A stretch of 18,559 nt of DNA from Pseudomonadota bacterium. GTDB taxonomy: Bacteria > Pseudomonadota > Gammaproteobacteria > Pseudomonadales > UBA5518. Below are positions 1 through 6,786 of this stretch, piece by piece. The stretch is from contig JAKJFB010000017.1 of NCBI GenBank assembly GCA_022705125.1, positions 2,358 through 20,916 of the forward strand, read 5' to 3'. Numbering within the stretch: the stretch's first letter is position 1; each line of letters opens with the position of its first letter. A program made the translations under genes and the position numbers. The notes beneath the pieces were generated by a model. It was given only the letters and a program-made list of their open reading frames with translations, did no database searches and was not told the origin of the DNA.

Positions 1-2
1 GC

Positions 3-125
3 CGCAATCGCGCGCGCCATTACCGCGAGGCCATCGCCGTGGTGCGCCGCCACTACGGGCGCGTGCCGCTGAAGTGGTGGCTGTACCAGCCCTACGCGGT
101 GTGGTTCAAGGCGTTGACCGGATGA
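3..125 (+). CDS. C-terminal end of an unidentified protein (partial, possibly a glycosyltransferase)
   Basis: The frame is open from the window edge to a TGA at 123-125 and encodes about 40 residues, rich in Arg, Trp and Tyr (for example VPLKWWLYQPYAVWFKALTG at the end). Third positions are almost all G or C, as in the neighbouring genes, which supports real coding. No catalytic motif lies in this piece, so the function cannot be read. Its place just upstream of polysaccharide genes makes a glycosyltransferase tail plausible, but that is inference. Its stop overlaps the ATG of the next reading frame by an ATGA junction, so the two were probably co-translated. Confidence 0.5.
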   Translation, partial: RNRARHYREAIAVVRRHYGRVPLKWWLYQPYAVWFKALTG

Positions 126-283
126 ATGCCATGGGCAGTCAGGCGATGACGACGGCCAGGCGAATCGGCGACATCGAGCTGTTGCGCGGGCTCGCGGTGA
201 GCGAGTGCAATTTCCGCCTGGTCGAGGCTCCGTTGCGCCGCCGCGGCATGGCCGCCGCGCAGCGCTGGACGGCATCGGCGTGA
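122..283 (+). pseudogene. Acyltransferase 3 remnant with an in-frame internal deletion
   Basis: This 53-residue frame joins the two ends of an acyltransferase family 3 protein. Residues 14-26 (RIGDIELLRGLAV) match the N-terminus of the intact acyltransferase at 12177 (RIDDIEVLRAIAV). The following residues (CNFRLVEAPLRRRG) match its C-terminus (LNYRLVEVPLRRRG). The join is at about 197-205, so about 330 residues are missing, including every membrane helix and the catalytic histidine region. The reading frame is kept, so a small soluble peptide could still be made, but it cannot be an acyltransferase. The ATG at 122 overlaps the previous stop. I read it as a decayed gene; a functional micro-protein is unlikely but not excluded. 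Confidence 0.75.
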
Positions 284-294
284 TGCGCCGATGC
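272..294 (+). promoter_or_regulatory. 9-bp perfect inverted repeat ahead of wzm
   Basis: GCATCGGCG (272-280) and CGCCGATGC (286-294) are perfect inverse complements around a 5-nt loop (TGATG). The stem spans the stop codon of the acyltransferase remnant and lies just upstream of a TATAAT box. It could be an RNA hairpin at the end of the upstream transcript or a dyad operator over the -35 region. No T-tract follows directly, so it is not a standard intrinsic terminator. Confidence 0.4.
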
Positions 295-297
295 GGC

Positions 298-303
298 TAT
301 AAT
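298..303 (+). promoter_or_regulatory. Candidate -10 box (TATAAT) for wzm-wzt
   Basis: A perfect TATAAT sits 30 nt before the GTG start of wzm, in an otherwise GC-rich region. No good -35 hexamer is visible 16-18 nt upstream, where the inverted repeat lies instead. If it is real, it may depend on an activator, or it may be a chance match. Confidence 0.35.
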
Positions 304-328
304 GCGCCCCACTTTTTCATCAGGGCGC
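304..328 (+). promoter_or_regulatory. Inverted repeat covering the wzm ribosome-binding site
   Basis: GCGCCC (304-309) pairs with GGGCGC (323-328) across a 13-nt loop that contains a run of five T. The 3' arm includes the AGGG (322-325) that serves as the likely Shine-Dalgarno for the GTG at 333. In RNA this would partly hide the ribosome-binding site. Confidence 0.3.
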
Positions 329-332
329 CTGC

Positions 333-1130
333 GTGCTGATCCAGCTGATTCGCGCTGCGTGGCGCTCCCGGGGGTTCATCGTCAGCAGCGTGCGGCGCGA
401 GTTCGCCGCGCGTTACGGCAATTCGCTGCTGGGTTCGGCCTGGGCGGTGATCAATCCGCTCGCGATGGTCGCGGTGTACATGCTCATCTTCTCCCAGGTG
501 ATGCAGGCGCGGCTCCCGGGCGAAACCGGCACGCTGGCCTACGGCATCTTCCTGTGCGCGGGCATCCTCAGCTGGGGGCTGTTCTCCGAGATCATCCAGC
601 GCGGCATGACGGTGTTCCTCGATCACGCGAACCTGCTGAAGAAGATGAATTTCCCGCGCATCTGCCTGCCGCTGATCGTGCTGCTCAATGCCGGGATGAA
701 TTTCGCGATCATCTACGGCCTGTTCCTGCTGCTGCTGCTGGTCACGGGGAATTTCCCCGGCGCCTACCTGCTGGCGATGCTGCCGGTGCTGGCGATCCTC
801 TGCGTGTTCGCGCTCGGCCTGGGTATCGTCGCCGGCGTGCTCAACGTGTTCTTTCGCGATGCGGGGCAGTTCTTCGGCATACTGCTGCAGTTCTGGTTCT
901 GGTTCACCCCGATCGTGTATCCGCTGTCGATACTGCCCGAGGCCATCCGGCCCATCGTGCTGGCCAACCCGCTGACGCCGCTGATGCTGTCGCAGCAGGC
1001 GATCGCGCTGGGACAGGGCTGGCCGCAGTGGTCCGCGCTGGTCGCGCCCGCGCTGTGCGCGACGCTCGCCCTGGTGGTCGCGCTCGCGCTGTTTCGCCGG
1101 CGCGCCGACGAGATCGTGGACGAGCTATGA
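333..1130 (+). CDS. wzm: ABC-2 type polysaccharide export permease (Wzm-like)
   Basis: The protein is 265 residues, the usual size for Wzm/KpsM/TagG-type permeases, which form the membrane channel that moves a finished undecaprenyl-linked polysaccharide across the inner membrane. About six hydrophobic helices are visible. The N-terminal RREFAARYGNSLLGSAWAVI is typical of the family (an R-x-Y-x-x-S-x-LG-x-x-W element before the first helix). The GTG start at 333 is chosen because AGGG lies 7 nt upstream and the N-terminus then has normal family length. The stop overlaps the wzt ATG (ATGA), as expected for a co-translated permease/ATPase pair. Family assignment is firm; the exported polymer is unknown. 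Confidence 0.9.
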   Translation: MLIQLIRAAWRSRGFIVSSVRREFAARYGNSLLGSAWAVINPLAMVAVYMLIFSQVMQARLPGETGTLAYGIFLCAGILSWGLFSEIIQRGMTVFLDHANLLKKMNFPRICLPLIVLLNAGMNFAIIYGLFLLLLLVTGNFPGAYLLAMLPVLAILCVFALGLGIVAGVLNVFFRDAGQFFGILLQFWFWFTPIVYPLSILPEAIRPIVLANPLTPLMLSQQAIALGQGWPQWSALVAPALCATLALVVALALFRRRADEIVDEL

Positions 1131-2389
1131 GCCATACGGTCGAGGTCATCGGGCTGGGCAAGGCCTACCGCCACTATCCGAACCGCTGGTCGCGGCTGGC
1201 CGAATGGCTGCTGCCCTTCGGCGGGCCGCGCCACCAGCAGAGCTGGGCGTTGCGCGACGTCAGCTTCACGGTGTCGCCGGGCGAGGCCGTCGGCATCGTC
1301 GGCTTCAACGGCGCCGGCAAGAGCACGCTGCTGCGGATCATCACGGGCACCACGCGCGCCACCGAGGGCGAGGTGCGCCTGCACGGGCGCGTCGCGGCGC
1401 TGCTCGAACTCGGCATGGGCTTTCACGGCGAGTTCACCGGGCGCCAGAACGTGATGATGAACGGGCAGCTGCTCGGGCTGGAGCGCGCCGAGCTCGAGGA
1501 GCTGATGCCGGCGATCGAGGACTTCGCCGAGATCGGCGCGTATTTCGACGAGCCCCTGCGCACCTACTCGAGCGGCATGGCGATGCGCCTCGCCTTCAGC
1601 CTGGCCACGGCCCGGCGCCCGGAGCTGCTGATCGTCGATGAGGCGCTCTCGGTGGGTGATGCCTACTTCCAGCACAAGAGCTTTTCGCGCATCCGCGAGT
1701 TCCGCGAGCAGGGCACCACGCTGCTGATCGTCTCGCACGACCGCCTGTCGATACAGGCGCTGTGCGACCGCGCGATCCTGCTGCACGAGGGGCGGCTGCT
1801 GCGCGAGGGCGAGCCCGAGATCGTGATGGATTTCTACCACGCCCTGATGGCGGACCGCACCTTCGCGCACATCCGCCAGGAGCTGAATGCGCAGGGCGTG
1901 GTGCAGACCACCTCGGGCACCGGCGAGGCCACGATCGTGTCGGTGACGCTGCAGAATGCGGGCGGCGCGACCACCGATGCCGCGAAGGTCGGCGAGGAAG
2001 TCGTGATGAGCGTGCGCTTTCGCGTGCACGTGGACCTGCCCACGCTGGTGGTCGGGCTCATGATCAAGGACCGCCTCGGGCACGAGATGTTCGGCATCAA
2101 CAGCCACCGGCTGTCGATCCCGATCGAGAACCTTGCCGCCGGCTCGGAGCACGTGTTCCGCCTGCGCTTCGTGATGAACCTGGGCGAGGGGCATTATTCC
2201 GTCACCACCGCGCTGACCCGTTCCGACGCGCACGTCGACCGCACCTACGAATGGAGGGACCGCGCCCTGATCTTCTACGTGATCAACGTCGCGCATCCGC
2301 GCTTCGTGGGCTGCAACTGGCTGGCGCCGGTGGCCAGCCTGGACGCCCCGGACGCTGCCGGCCGTGTCGCCGACGCCACGGGTAGCTGA
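1127..2389 (+). CDS. wzt: ABC polysaccharide export ATPase with C-terminal substrate-binding domain (Wzt-like)
   Basis: The protein is 420 residues. The nucleotide-binding domain (about 1-240) has Walker A GFNGAGKST (59-67), the signature YSSGM (147-151), Walker B LLIVDE (167-172) and switch His204. Residues about 255-420 form an added domain of the Wzt C-terminal type. In studied systems that domain binds the modified non-reducing end of the O-antigen, so that only capped chains are exported. The shorter KpsT/TagH-type ATPases lack it. Its presence therefore suggests export of a polysaccharide carrying a recognised terminal group, fitting the methyltransferase genes downstream. The ATG at 1127 overlaps the wzm stop. 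It powers the Wzm channel at the cytoplasmic face. Confidence 0.92.
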   Translation: MSHTVEVIGLGKAYRHYPNRWSRLAEWLLPFGGPRHQQSWALRDVSFTVSPGEAVGIVGFNGAGKSTLLRIITGTTRATEGEVRLHGRVAALLELGMGFHGEFTGRQNVMMNGQLLGLERAELEELMPAIEDFAEIGAYFDEPLRTYSSGMAMRLAFSLATARRPELLIVDEALSVGDAYFQHKSFSRIREFREQGTTLLIVSHDRLSIQALCDRAILLHEGRLLREGEPEIVMDFYHALMADRTFAHIRQELNAQGVVQTTSGTGEATIVSVTLQNAGGATTDAAKVGEEVVMSVRFRVHVDLPTLVVGLMIKDRLGHEMFGINSHRLSIPIENLAAGSEHVFRLRFVMNLGEGHYSVTTALTRSDAHVDRTYEWRDRALIFYVINVAHPRFVGCNWLAPVASLDAPDAAGRVADATGS

Positions 2390-2404
2390 GACGTGGGCCG
2401 GCCG

Positions 2405-4840
2405 ATGCACTTCCTGCTCTATTCGCGGATCAATGCCGGCAACATCGGGCGCTCGCTGGGCGCGCCCGAGTACAGCTATTACTTCCTGCTGAAGGAGTTT
2501 CGCGTCGCCTTCGAGCGCCTGGGCGCGGTGACCGTCGTCGAGGATCCCGCCGCCGAGGCCGATGCGCTGTTCGACCGCTTCAGTGCGCAAGGGCAGCAAT
2601 GCGTGCTCATCGCGTTCACGGCGCCGCAGAACCTGCCCGATGTGCGGCGTTGCCCCGTCGTGCCGGTGATCGCGTGGGAGTTCGAGCGCATTCCCGACGA
2701 GCCGTGTGGTGGCAATCCGCGCAACGACTGGCGCGTGGCGCTGGCCGGCTGTGCGCGCGCGATCACGCTCTCGGAGCACGCGGTCGCGGCGTTGCAGCGG
2801 GCGATGGGCGCGCAGTTTCCGGTGCTGGCGGTGCCGGTGCCGCTGTGGGAGCGCATGGCCGGCGTGCGCGAGCGCCTCGCCAGCGGGCGCGAGGACGGCC
2901 AGCCCGGGATTTGCGTGGACGGCGCCGTGCTCGACACGCGTGACTTCGAGAGGGGCCCGGACCGGCTGCGATGCAACCGCCCCTACGCCGCGTATGCGCT
3001 CGAGTTGTGGGACGGACAGGCGCACGCGCTGGATTTTCGCCTGCTGTCGCCAGACACGGGTGCGTTGCTGGGTTTTTACCGGCCCGAGCCCTGGGGCGCG
3101 TGGTCGCGCAACGCCGAGATCGCGATCGCGCTGCCGTGGCTGCTCCACGGCGAGGTGGCCATCGAGCTCGACGTGCGGGCCTACGGCAGGAACCAGGGCC
3201 GGCCCCTGGTCGCGGCGCTGGGCGATGCGTTCCAGCCGCTGTGCATCGGCGGGGGCGAGGAATTGCATACGCTGCGCTTCCGGCTCGGCCGGCCCGCGTG
3301 CATGCTGCACATCATGGGCATCGATCCCCGCCCGCTGGCGGGGGCCGCCGAGGAGCGCAGCATCGGCTTCGGCATCACCGGGCTCAGGCTGCTGCCCGCC
3401 GTCGAAGCGCCGTCGGACGGCACGATCAGGCTCGAATTGCGCGCCGGCTGCCCCGAGAGCGCGCTGCTGCAGGAGTTCTGGGCCCCCGAGCCGTGGGGTG
3501 CCTGGTCGGCTTCGACAGCGCCGTGGCTGATGCTCCCCCGGCCGGTGAACGGGCGAATAGCCATGCGGGTGGAAATGGTCGGCTATGCGCAGAATGCCGG
3601 GGCGCCGCTCAGCCTCTACCTCGGCGAGCAGACCCGCACGATAGTGCCGAAGGCCGAGGCCGAGGTGATCGCGCTCGAATTCGATCTGACCGAGCCGGCG
3701 CAGGTGGTGGGGTTCACCGGGGTCCGCAAGCTGCCGGCATCCGAGCCCGAGGACGCACGCACGCTCGGCATCGGCTTGTGCCGCCTGGCGATCGACGAGC
3801 TCGACATACTCGATGCCATGCCCCTGCCCCCCGCACCCGCGCGCGCGGTGGCGGCGCACGTGCGGCAGGCGCTCACGCTGGACGGTGTGGTCTACACCAG
3901 CGTCCTGAATCCCCGCGACGACCGCAAGAACTGGGACATGCTGGTCTCTGCCTTCTGCACCGCGTTCGCCGGGCGCGACGATGTCACGCTGCTGCTGAAG
4001 ATGACGCAGCAGTTGCAGCGCAGCTACATCTTCGAGCTGCACAGCCTGATGCAGCGCCTGCCGGCGTTTGCGTGCCGGGTGGTCGTGGTCCACGGTTTCC
4101 TCGACGAACAGGATTACGGGCAGCTGATCGGGCGCACGGATTTCTACGTCAACGTGTCCAAGGCCGAAGGGCTCTGCATCCCGCTGATGGAGTTCATGAG
4201 CTGCGGCAAGCCGGCGCTGGCGCCGCGCCATACCTCGCTGCTCGACTACCTCGACGATGCCAATTCGATCGCGATCGAGGCCACCACCGAGCCGTGCATC
4301 TGGCCTCATGACGACCGCGCGCTGCTGCGCACCCTGCAGTACCGGGTGAGCTGGGAGTCGACGGTTGCCGCTTTCCGTCACAGTCTCGGCGTATACCGCG
4401 AGGACCCGCAGGCGTACCGGCAGATGGGCGTGGCGGCGGCTGCGGCGATGCAGCGCTACTGCACGGTCGAGCGCGTGACCGACAGCATCGGGGCTTTCCT
4501 CGGCGTGGCGCCGGCCGCCGGCGCGCAGCGCGAGGCCGGCGGGTGCCGACGCATGATCTTCCTGGTCCACGTGCCGTTCACCGCGGACTCGATCGAAGGC
4601 GAGGTCGGACGCGCCGACTACAGCTACTACTTCGTGATGCAGGCCTACCTGCCCGTGCTGCAGGCGCTGGGCAGGGTGGTCGAGATCGCGGACCCGCTGC
4701 GCGAGGCGGACGCCTGGTACCGCGACTGCGCCGCCAGCGGCGAATACTGCGTGCTGCTGTGTTTCGCGCCGCCGCACCGGGTGCCCACGCGCCGGCCGCC
4801 GCCGGGCGGATATGCCGGCGTCACGACAGGCGTCCCTTGA
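2405..4840 (+). CDS. GT4-type glycosyltransferase with two inserted WGxWS modules, running into a truncated second GT module
   Basis: The frame encodes 811 residues. Residues 1-180 are a GT-B N-terminal domain with VPVIAWEFERIPDE (86-99) and a SEHAVAAL acceptor-side segment. Residues about 185-470 are an insertion made of two related repeats, each carrying PEPWGAWS (227-234 and 361-368, 134 residues apart). They look like beta-sandwich modules of the DUF7024 sort; this is a motif-based guess. Residues about 485-700 are the GT4 donor domain with DDRKNW (505-510) and the EX7E motif Glu588...Glu596. From Met717 the frame starts a second GT N-terminal domain (MIFLVHVPF, ADYSYYF) that is lost after about residue 795 and ends in a low-complexity tail. 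The ATG at 2405 is preferred because its N-terminus matches the start of module 2; a GTG at 2393, 4 nt after the wzt stop, is an alternative. The sugar specificity is unknown. Confidence 0.8.
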   Translation: MHFLLYSRINAGNIGRSLGAPEYSYYFLLKEFRVAFERLGAVTVVEDPAAEADALFDRFSAQGQQCVLIAFTAPQNLPDVRRCPVVPVIAWEFERIPDEPCGGNPRNDWRVALAGCARAITLSEHAVAALQRAMGAQFPVLAVPVPLWERMAGVRERLASGREDGQPGICVDGAVLDTRDFERGPDRLRCNRPYAAYALELWDGQAHALDFRLLSPDTGALLGFYRPEPWGAWSRNAEIAIALPWLLHGEVAIELDVRAYGRNQGRPLVAALGDAFQPLCIGGGEELHTLRFRLGRPACMLHIMGIDPRPLAGAAEERSIGFGITGLRLLPAVEAPSDGTIRLELRAGCPESALLQEFWAPEPWGAWSASTAPWLMLPRPVNGRIAMRVEMVGYAQNAGAPLSLYLGEQTRTIVPKAEAEVIALEFDLTEPAQVVGFTGVRKLPASEPEDARTLGIGLCRLAIDELDILDAMPLPPAPARAVAAHVRQALTLDGVVYTSVLNPRDDRKNWDMLVSAFCTAFAGRDDVTLLLKMTQQLQRSYIFELHSLMQRLPAFACRVVVVHGFLDEQDYGQLIGRTDFYVNVSKAEGLCIPLMEFMSCGKPALAPRHTSLLDYLDDANSIAIEATTEPCIWPHDDRALLRTLQYRVSWESTVAAFRHSLGVYREDPQAYRQMGVAAAAAMQRYCTVERVTDSIGAFLGVAPAAGAQREAGGCRRMIFLVHVPFTADSIEGEVGRADYSYYFVMQAYLPVLQALGRVVEIADPLREADAWYRDCAASGEYCVLLCFAPPHRVPTRRPPPGGYAGVTTGVP

Positions 4841-4919
4841 AATCCTCATAGCCGAATTGCCGGATGATTTTCAGCTCGCGGCTGTCGCTGTCCCAAGTGG
4901 CGATGCTCGGCAGCGCCAT
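4821..4919 (-). other. Short coding-like minus-strand frame inside the disrupted GT region
   Basis: A 32-residue minus-strand frame (ATG at 4919, TGA ending at 4821) reads like an ordinary protein C-terminus, ending ELKIIRQFGYEDFKGRLS. It has mostly G/C third positions, whereas the plus frames here are stop-containing or rich in A/T third positions. Above the ATG the frame stays open only to about 4971. It could be a fragment of a foreign gene pasted into the glycosyltransferase, or chance. I do not recognise the family. Confidence 0.2.
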
Positions 4920-5880
4920 CACGCACTCGCAATTCACGGCACAGGTGGTGCGCCGCGCGATACGGCCGGACTATCCGGTCGTGTCGGTGCCCGCGCCCGT
5001 CTGGGACCGCTTCGCGCCGCTCGCCGCGCGGCGACGCGAGACCAGCGGCGCCGACCGGTCCGTCGAACTGGACGGGACCCTGATGGACAGCCGCGCATGC
5101 GATTTCACCGAGCCGCCACAGGCGCTGATCGCCGCGCACCCGCGCCGGCGCCAGCAGCTGCGTCTCGATGGCGTGGTGTATACGGCCGTGTTCTGCCCGC
5201 TGGACGGACGCAAGAACTGGGAGGACCTCGTCAGCGCGTTCTGCTGGGCCTTCCGGGATGTCGCGGACTGCACGCTGGTTCTGAAGCTGGTGCATCACGA
5301 TCGCGACAAGGCGCTCGAGGAGGTGCTGGCGCTGCTGCGCAAGCTCCCGCGCACCCCGGCGCGCATCGTGCTGCTGCACGCGCATCTCGATGACGCGCAG
5401 TACGCCAGGCTCATCTGCGCCACCGATTTCGCGGTCAACTCCTCGCTCGGCGAAGGCCAGTGCCTGCCGCTCATGGAGTACATGTCGGCCGGTGTGCCGG
5501 CCATCGCGCCGGCGCACACCGCGATGCTCGACTACCTCGATGGCGAGTGCGGCTTCCCCGTGCGTGCGCACGAGGAGCTGTATCACTGGCCGCAGGACAT
5601 GGGCCTGATCCTGCGTACCCGGCGCTTTCGTCCCGAGTGGGAAGGGTTGCGGCGCGCCTACGCAACGAGCCGCGAATTGCGCGGCGCCGACCCGGATGCC
5701 TATGCGCGCATGGCCGAGGCGGCGAGCCGGCGCCTGCAGCAGCATTGTTCGCAGGACGTGGCGCGCGAGCACCTGGCGCGCTTCTTCGCGGCGCATGCCG
5801 CCGCGATCGGCTACGCGAGGCGCGATGCGCGCGCCGCCGCTCCTGCGGCGACGGGAAATACCCCATGCGCGCGAAGCTGA
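4864..5880 (+). CDS. GT4-type glycosyltransferase, C-terminal part of the broken second module
   Basis: This 338-residue frame is homologous to the upstream glycosyltransferase. VAMLGSAITHSQ matches its VALAGCARAITLSE, VPAPVWDRF matches VPVPLWERM, and LDGVVYTAVFCPLDGRKNWE matches LDGVVYTSVLNPRDDRKNWD. The donor-site EX7E motif is present (EGQCLPLME). The GT-B N-terminal half lies upstream in a different frame (4553-4790), so the product starting at ATG 4864 lacks most of its acceptor domain and is probably inactive alone. Unlike module 1 it has only a short linker, not the 290-residue WGxWS insertion, between the VDG/LDG element and the donor domain. The ATG is simply the first in frame; its first eight or so residues show no homology. 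The stop at 5880 overlaps the next gene's start by 16 nt. Confidence 0.6.
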   Translation: MIFSSRLSLSQVAMLGSAITHSQFTAQVVRRAIRPDYPVVSVPAPVWDRFAPLAARRRETSGADRSVELDGTLMDSRACDFTEPPQALIAAHPRRRQQLRLDGVVYTAVFCPLDGRKNWEDLVSAFCWAFRDVADCTLVLKLVHHDRDKALEEVLALLRKLPRTPARIVLLHAHLDDAQYARLICATDFAVNSSLGEGQCLPLMEYMSAGVPAIAPAHTAMLDYLDGECGFPVRAHEELYHWPQDMGLILRTRRFRPEWEGLRRAYATSRELRGADPDAYARMAEAASRRLQQHCSQDVAREHLARFFAAHAAAIGYARRDARAAAPAATGNTPCARS

Positions 5881-6740
5881 GGCAACTGCTGCGCCGTCGT
5901 GCGCCGGCGCCGCCTGATGGTGACGCCGGCGAACGCCACGCCGTCGACGATGCCGACCCGCGGCGCGACCCGCGCCATTGCGGCCTCGTCGACATGGTGA
6001 TGAGCGACTGGTTGAATGCCGAAACCGGCGAACTGTTCACCGGCTTCGCGCTGGGCCCGCAGGACGAGCTGCTGGATGTCGGGTGCGGTGACGGTCTTGC
6101 CGTGATGTTCGCGGCACAGCAGGGCGCGCGCACGACATTCTGCGACGTCGACCCGGCGAAGGTGCGCTCCCTGTCGGATCGCCTGAGCGAGCGCGGCCTC
6201 ACGCGCCATGCCGGGCTGGTGGCCAGCGGCGACCGCCTGCCGCTGCCGGACGGGTGCATGAGCCGTATCATCGCCACCGAGGTTCTGGAGCACGTGGAGG
6301 ATCCCGCGGCCGTGCTGCGCGAGATGGTGCGCGTCGGCGCACCGGGCGCGAAGTACCTGATCAGCGTGCCGGATGCGGCCTCGGAGCGCTTCCAGCAGCC
6401 GTTTGCGCACGCCTCGTATTTCGCCGCACCCAATCACGTGCGCATCATCGAGCCGCGCGAACTGGAGGAGCTGGCCGAATCGTGCGGGCTGCAGGTCGAG
6501 GGCCGCGGCCAGTGGGGTTTCTACTGGTTCCTGTGGATGAACTTCTTCTGGGCGAGCCAGCGGGAGGCCGGCGACGACGCGACGGCGATGGACCGCATCC
6601 GCCCGCCGTATCATCCGCTGTTGCAGAGCTGGACGGAGACCTGGACGCGTCTGCTGGAGCTGCCGGAAACGGAGGGCTTGCGCCGCGCGCTGAACGGGCT
6701 GATGCCGAAGAGCCGCGTGATCGTGGCGCGGCGCAAATAA
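5865..6740 (+). CDS. Class I SAM-dependent methyltransferase
   Basis: The protein is 291 residues. The SAM-binding fold is clear: motif I LLDVGCGDG (69-77), an acidic CDVDP (93-97) at the end of strand 2, and ATEVLEHVEDP (137-147), the usual Methyltransf_11 signature. The first 40 residues are charged and probably disordered. The C-terminal region holds an aromatic patch (WGFYWFLWMNFFW) that may contact membrane or a hydrophobic acceptor. The ATG at 5865 lies inside the end of the glycosyltransferase frame, which suggests translational coupling. In this setting it probably O-methylates a sugar of the polysaccharide or its lipid-linked precursor (inference). The substrate cannot be told from sequence. 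Confidence 0.82.
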   Translation: MRAKLRQLLRRRAPAPPDGDAGERHAVDDADPRRDPRHCGLVDMVMSDWLNAETGELFTGFALGPQDELLDVGCGDGLAVMFAAQQGARTTFCDVDPAKVRSLSDRLSERGLTRHAGLVASGDRLPLPDGCMSRIIATEVLEHVEDPAAVLREMVRVGAPGAKYLISVPDAASERFQQPFAHASYFAAPNHVRIIEPRELEELAESCGLQVEGRGQWGFYWFLWMNFFWASQREAGDDATAMDRIRPPYHPLLQSWTETWTRLLELPETEGLRRALNGLMPKSRVIVARRK

Positions 6741-6786
6741 CACGGGACACCGGTTGCCGCGGCAGCCGGGCAGGGGACATAGCGAC

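Noticed and set aside
764..4849. Minus-strand open frame of 1,361 codons opposite wzm, wzt and the glycosyltransferase
   Set aside because: It is antisense to three well-recognised plus-strand genes, has His/Arg/Gln-rich composition typical of the mirror frame in high-GC DNA, and shows no known motifs.
4812..5393. Plus-strand open frame of 193 codons overlapping the second glycosyltransferase module
   Set aside because: It has poor third-position G/C use at its start and no GT homology, while the adjacent frame (4864-5880) aligns with module 1 throughout.
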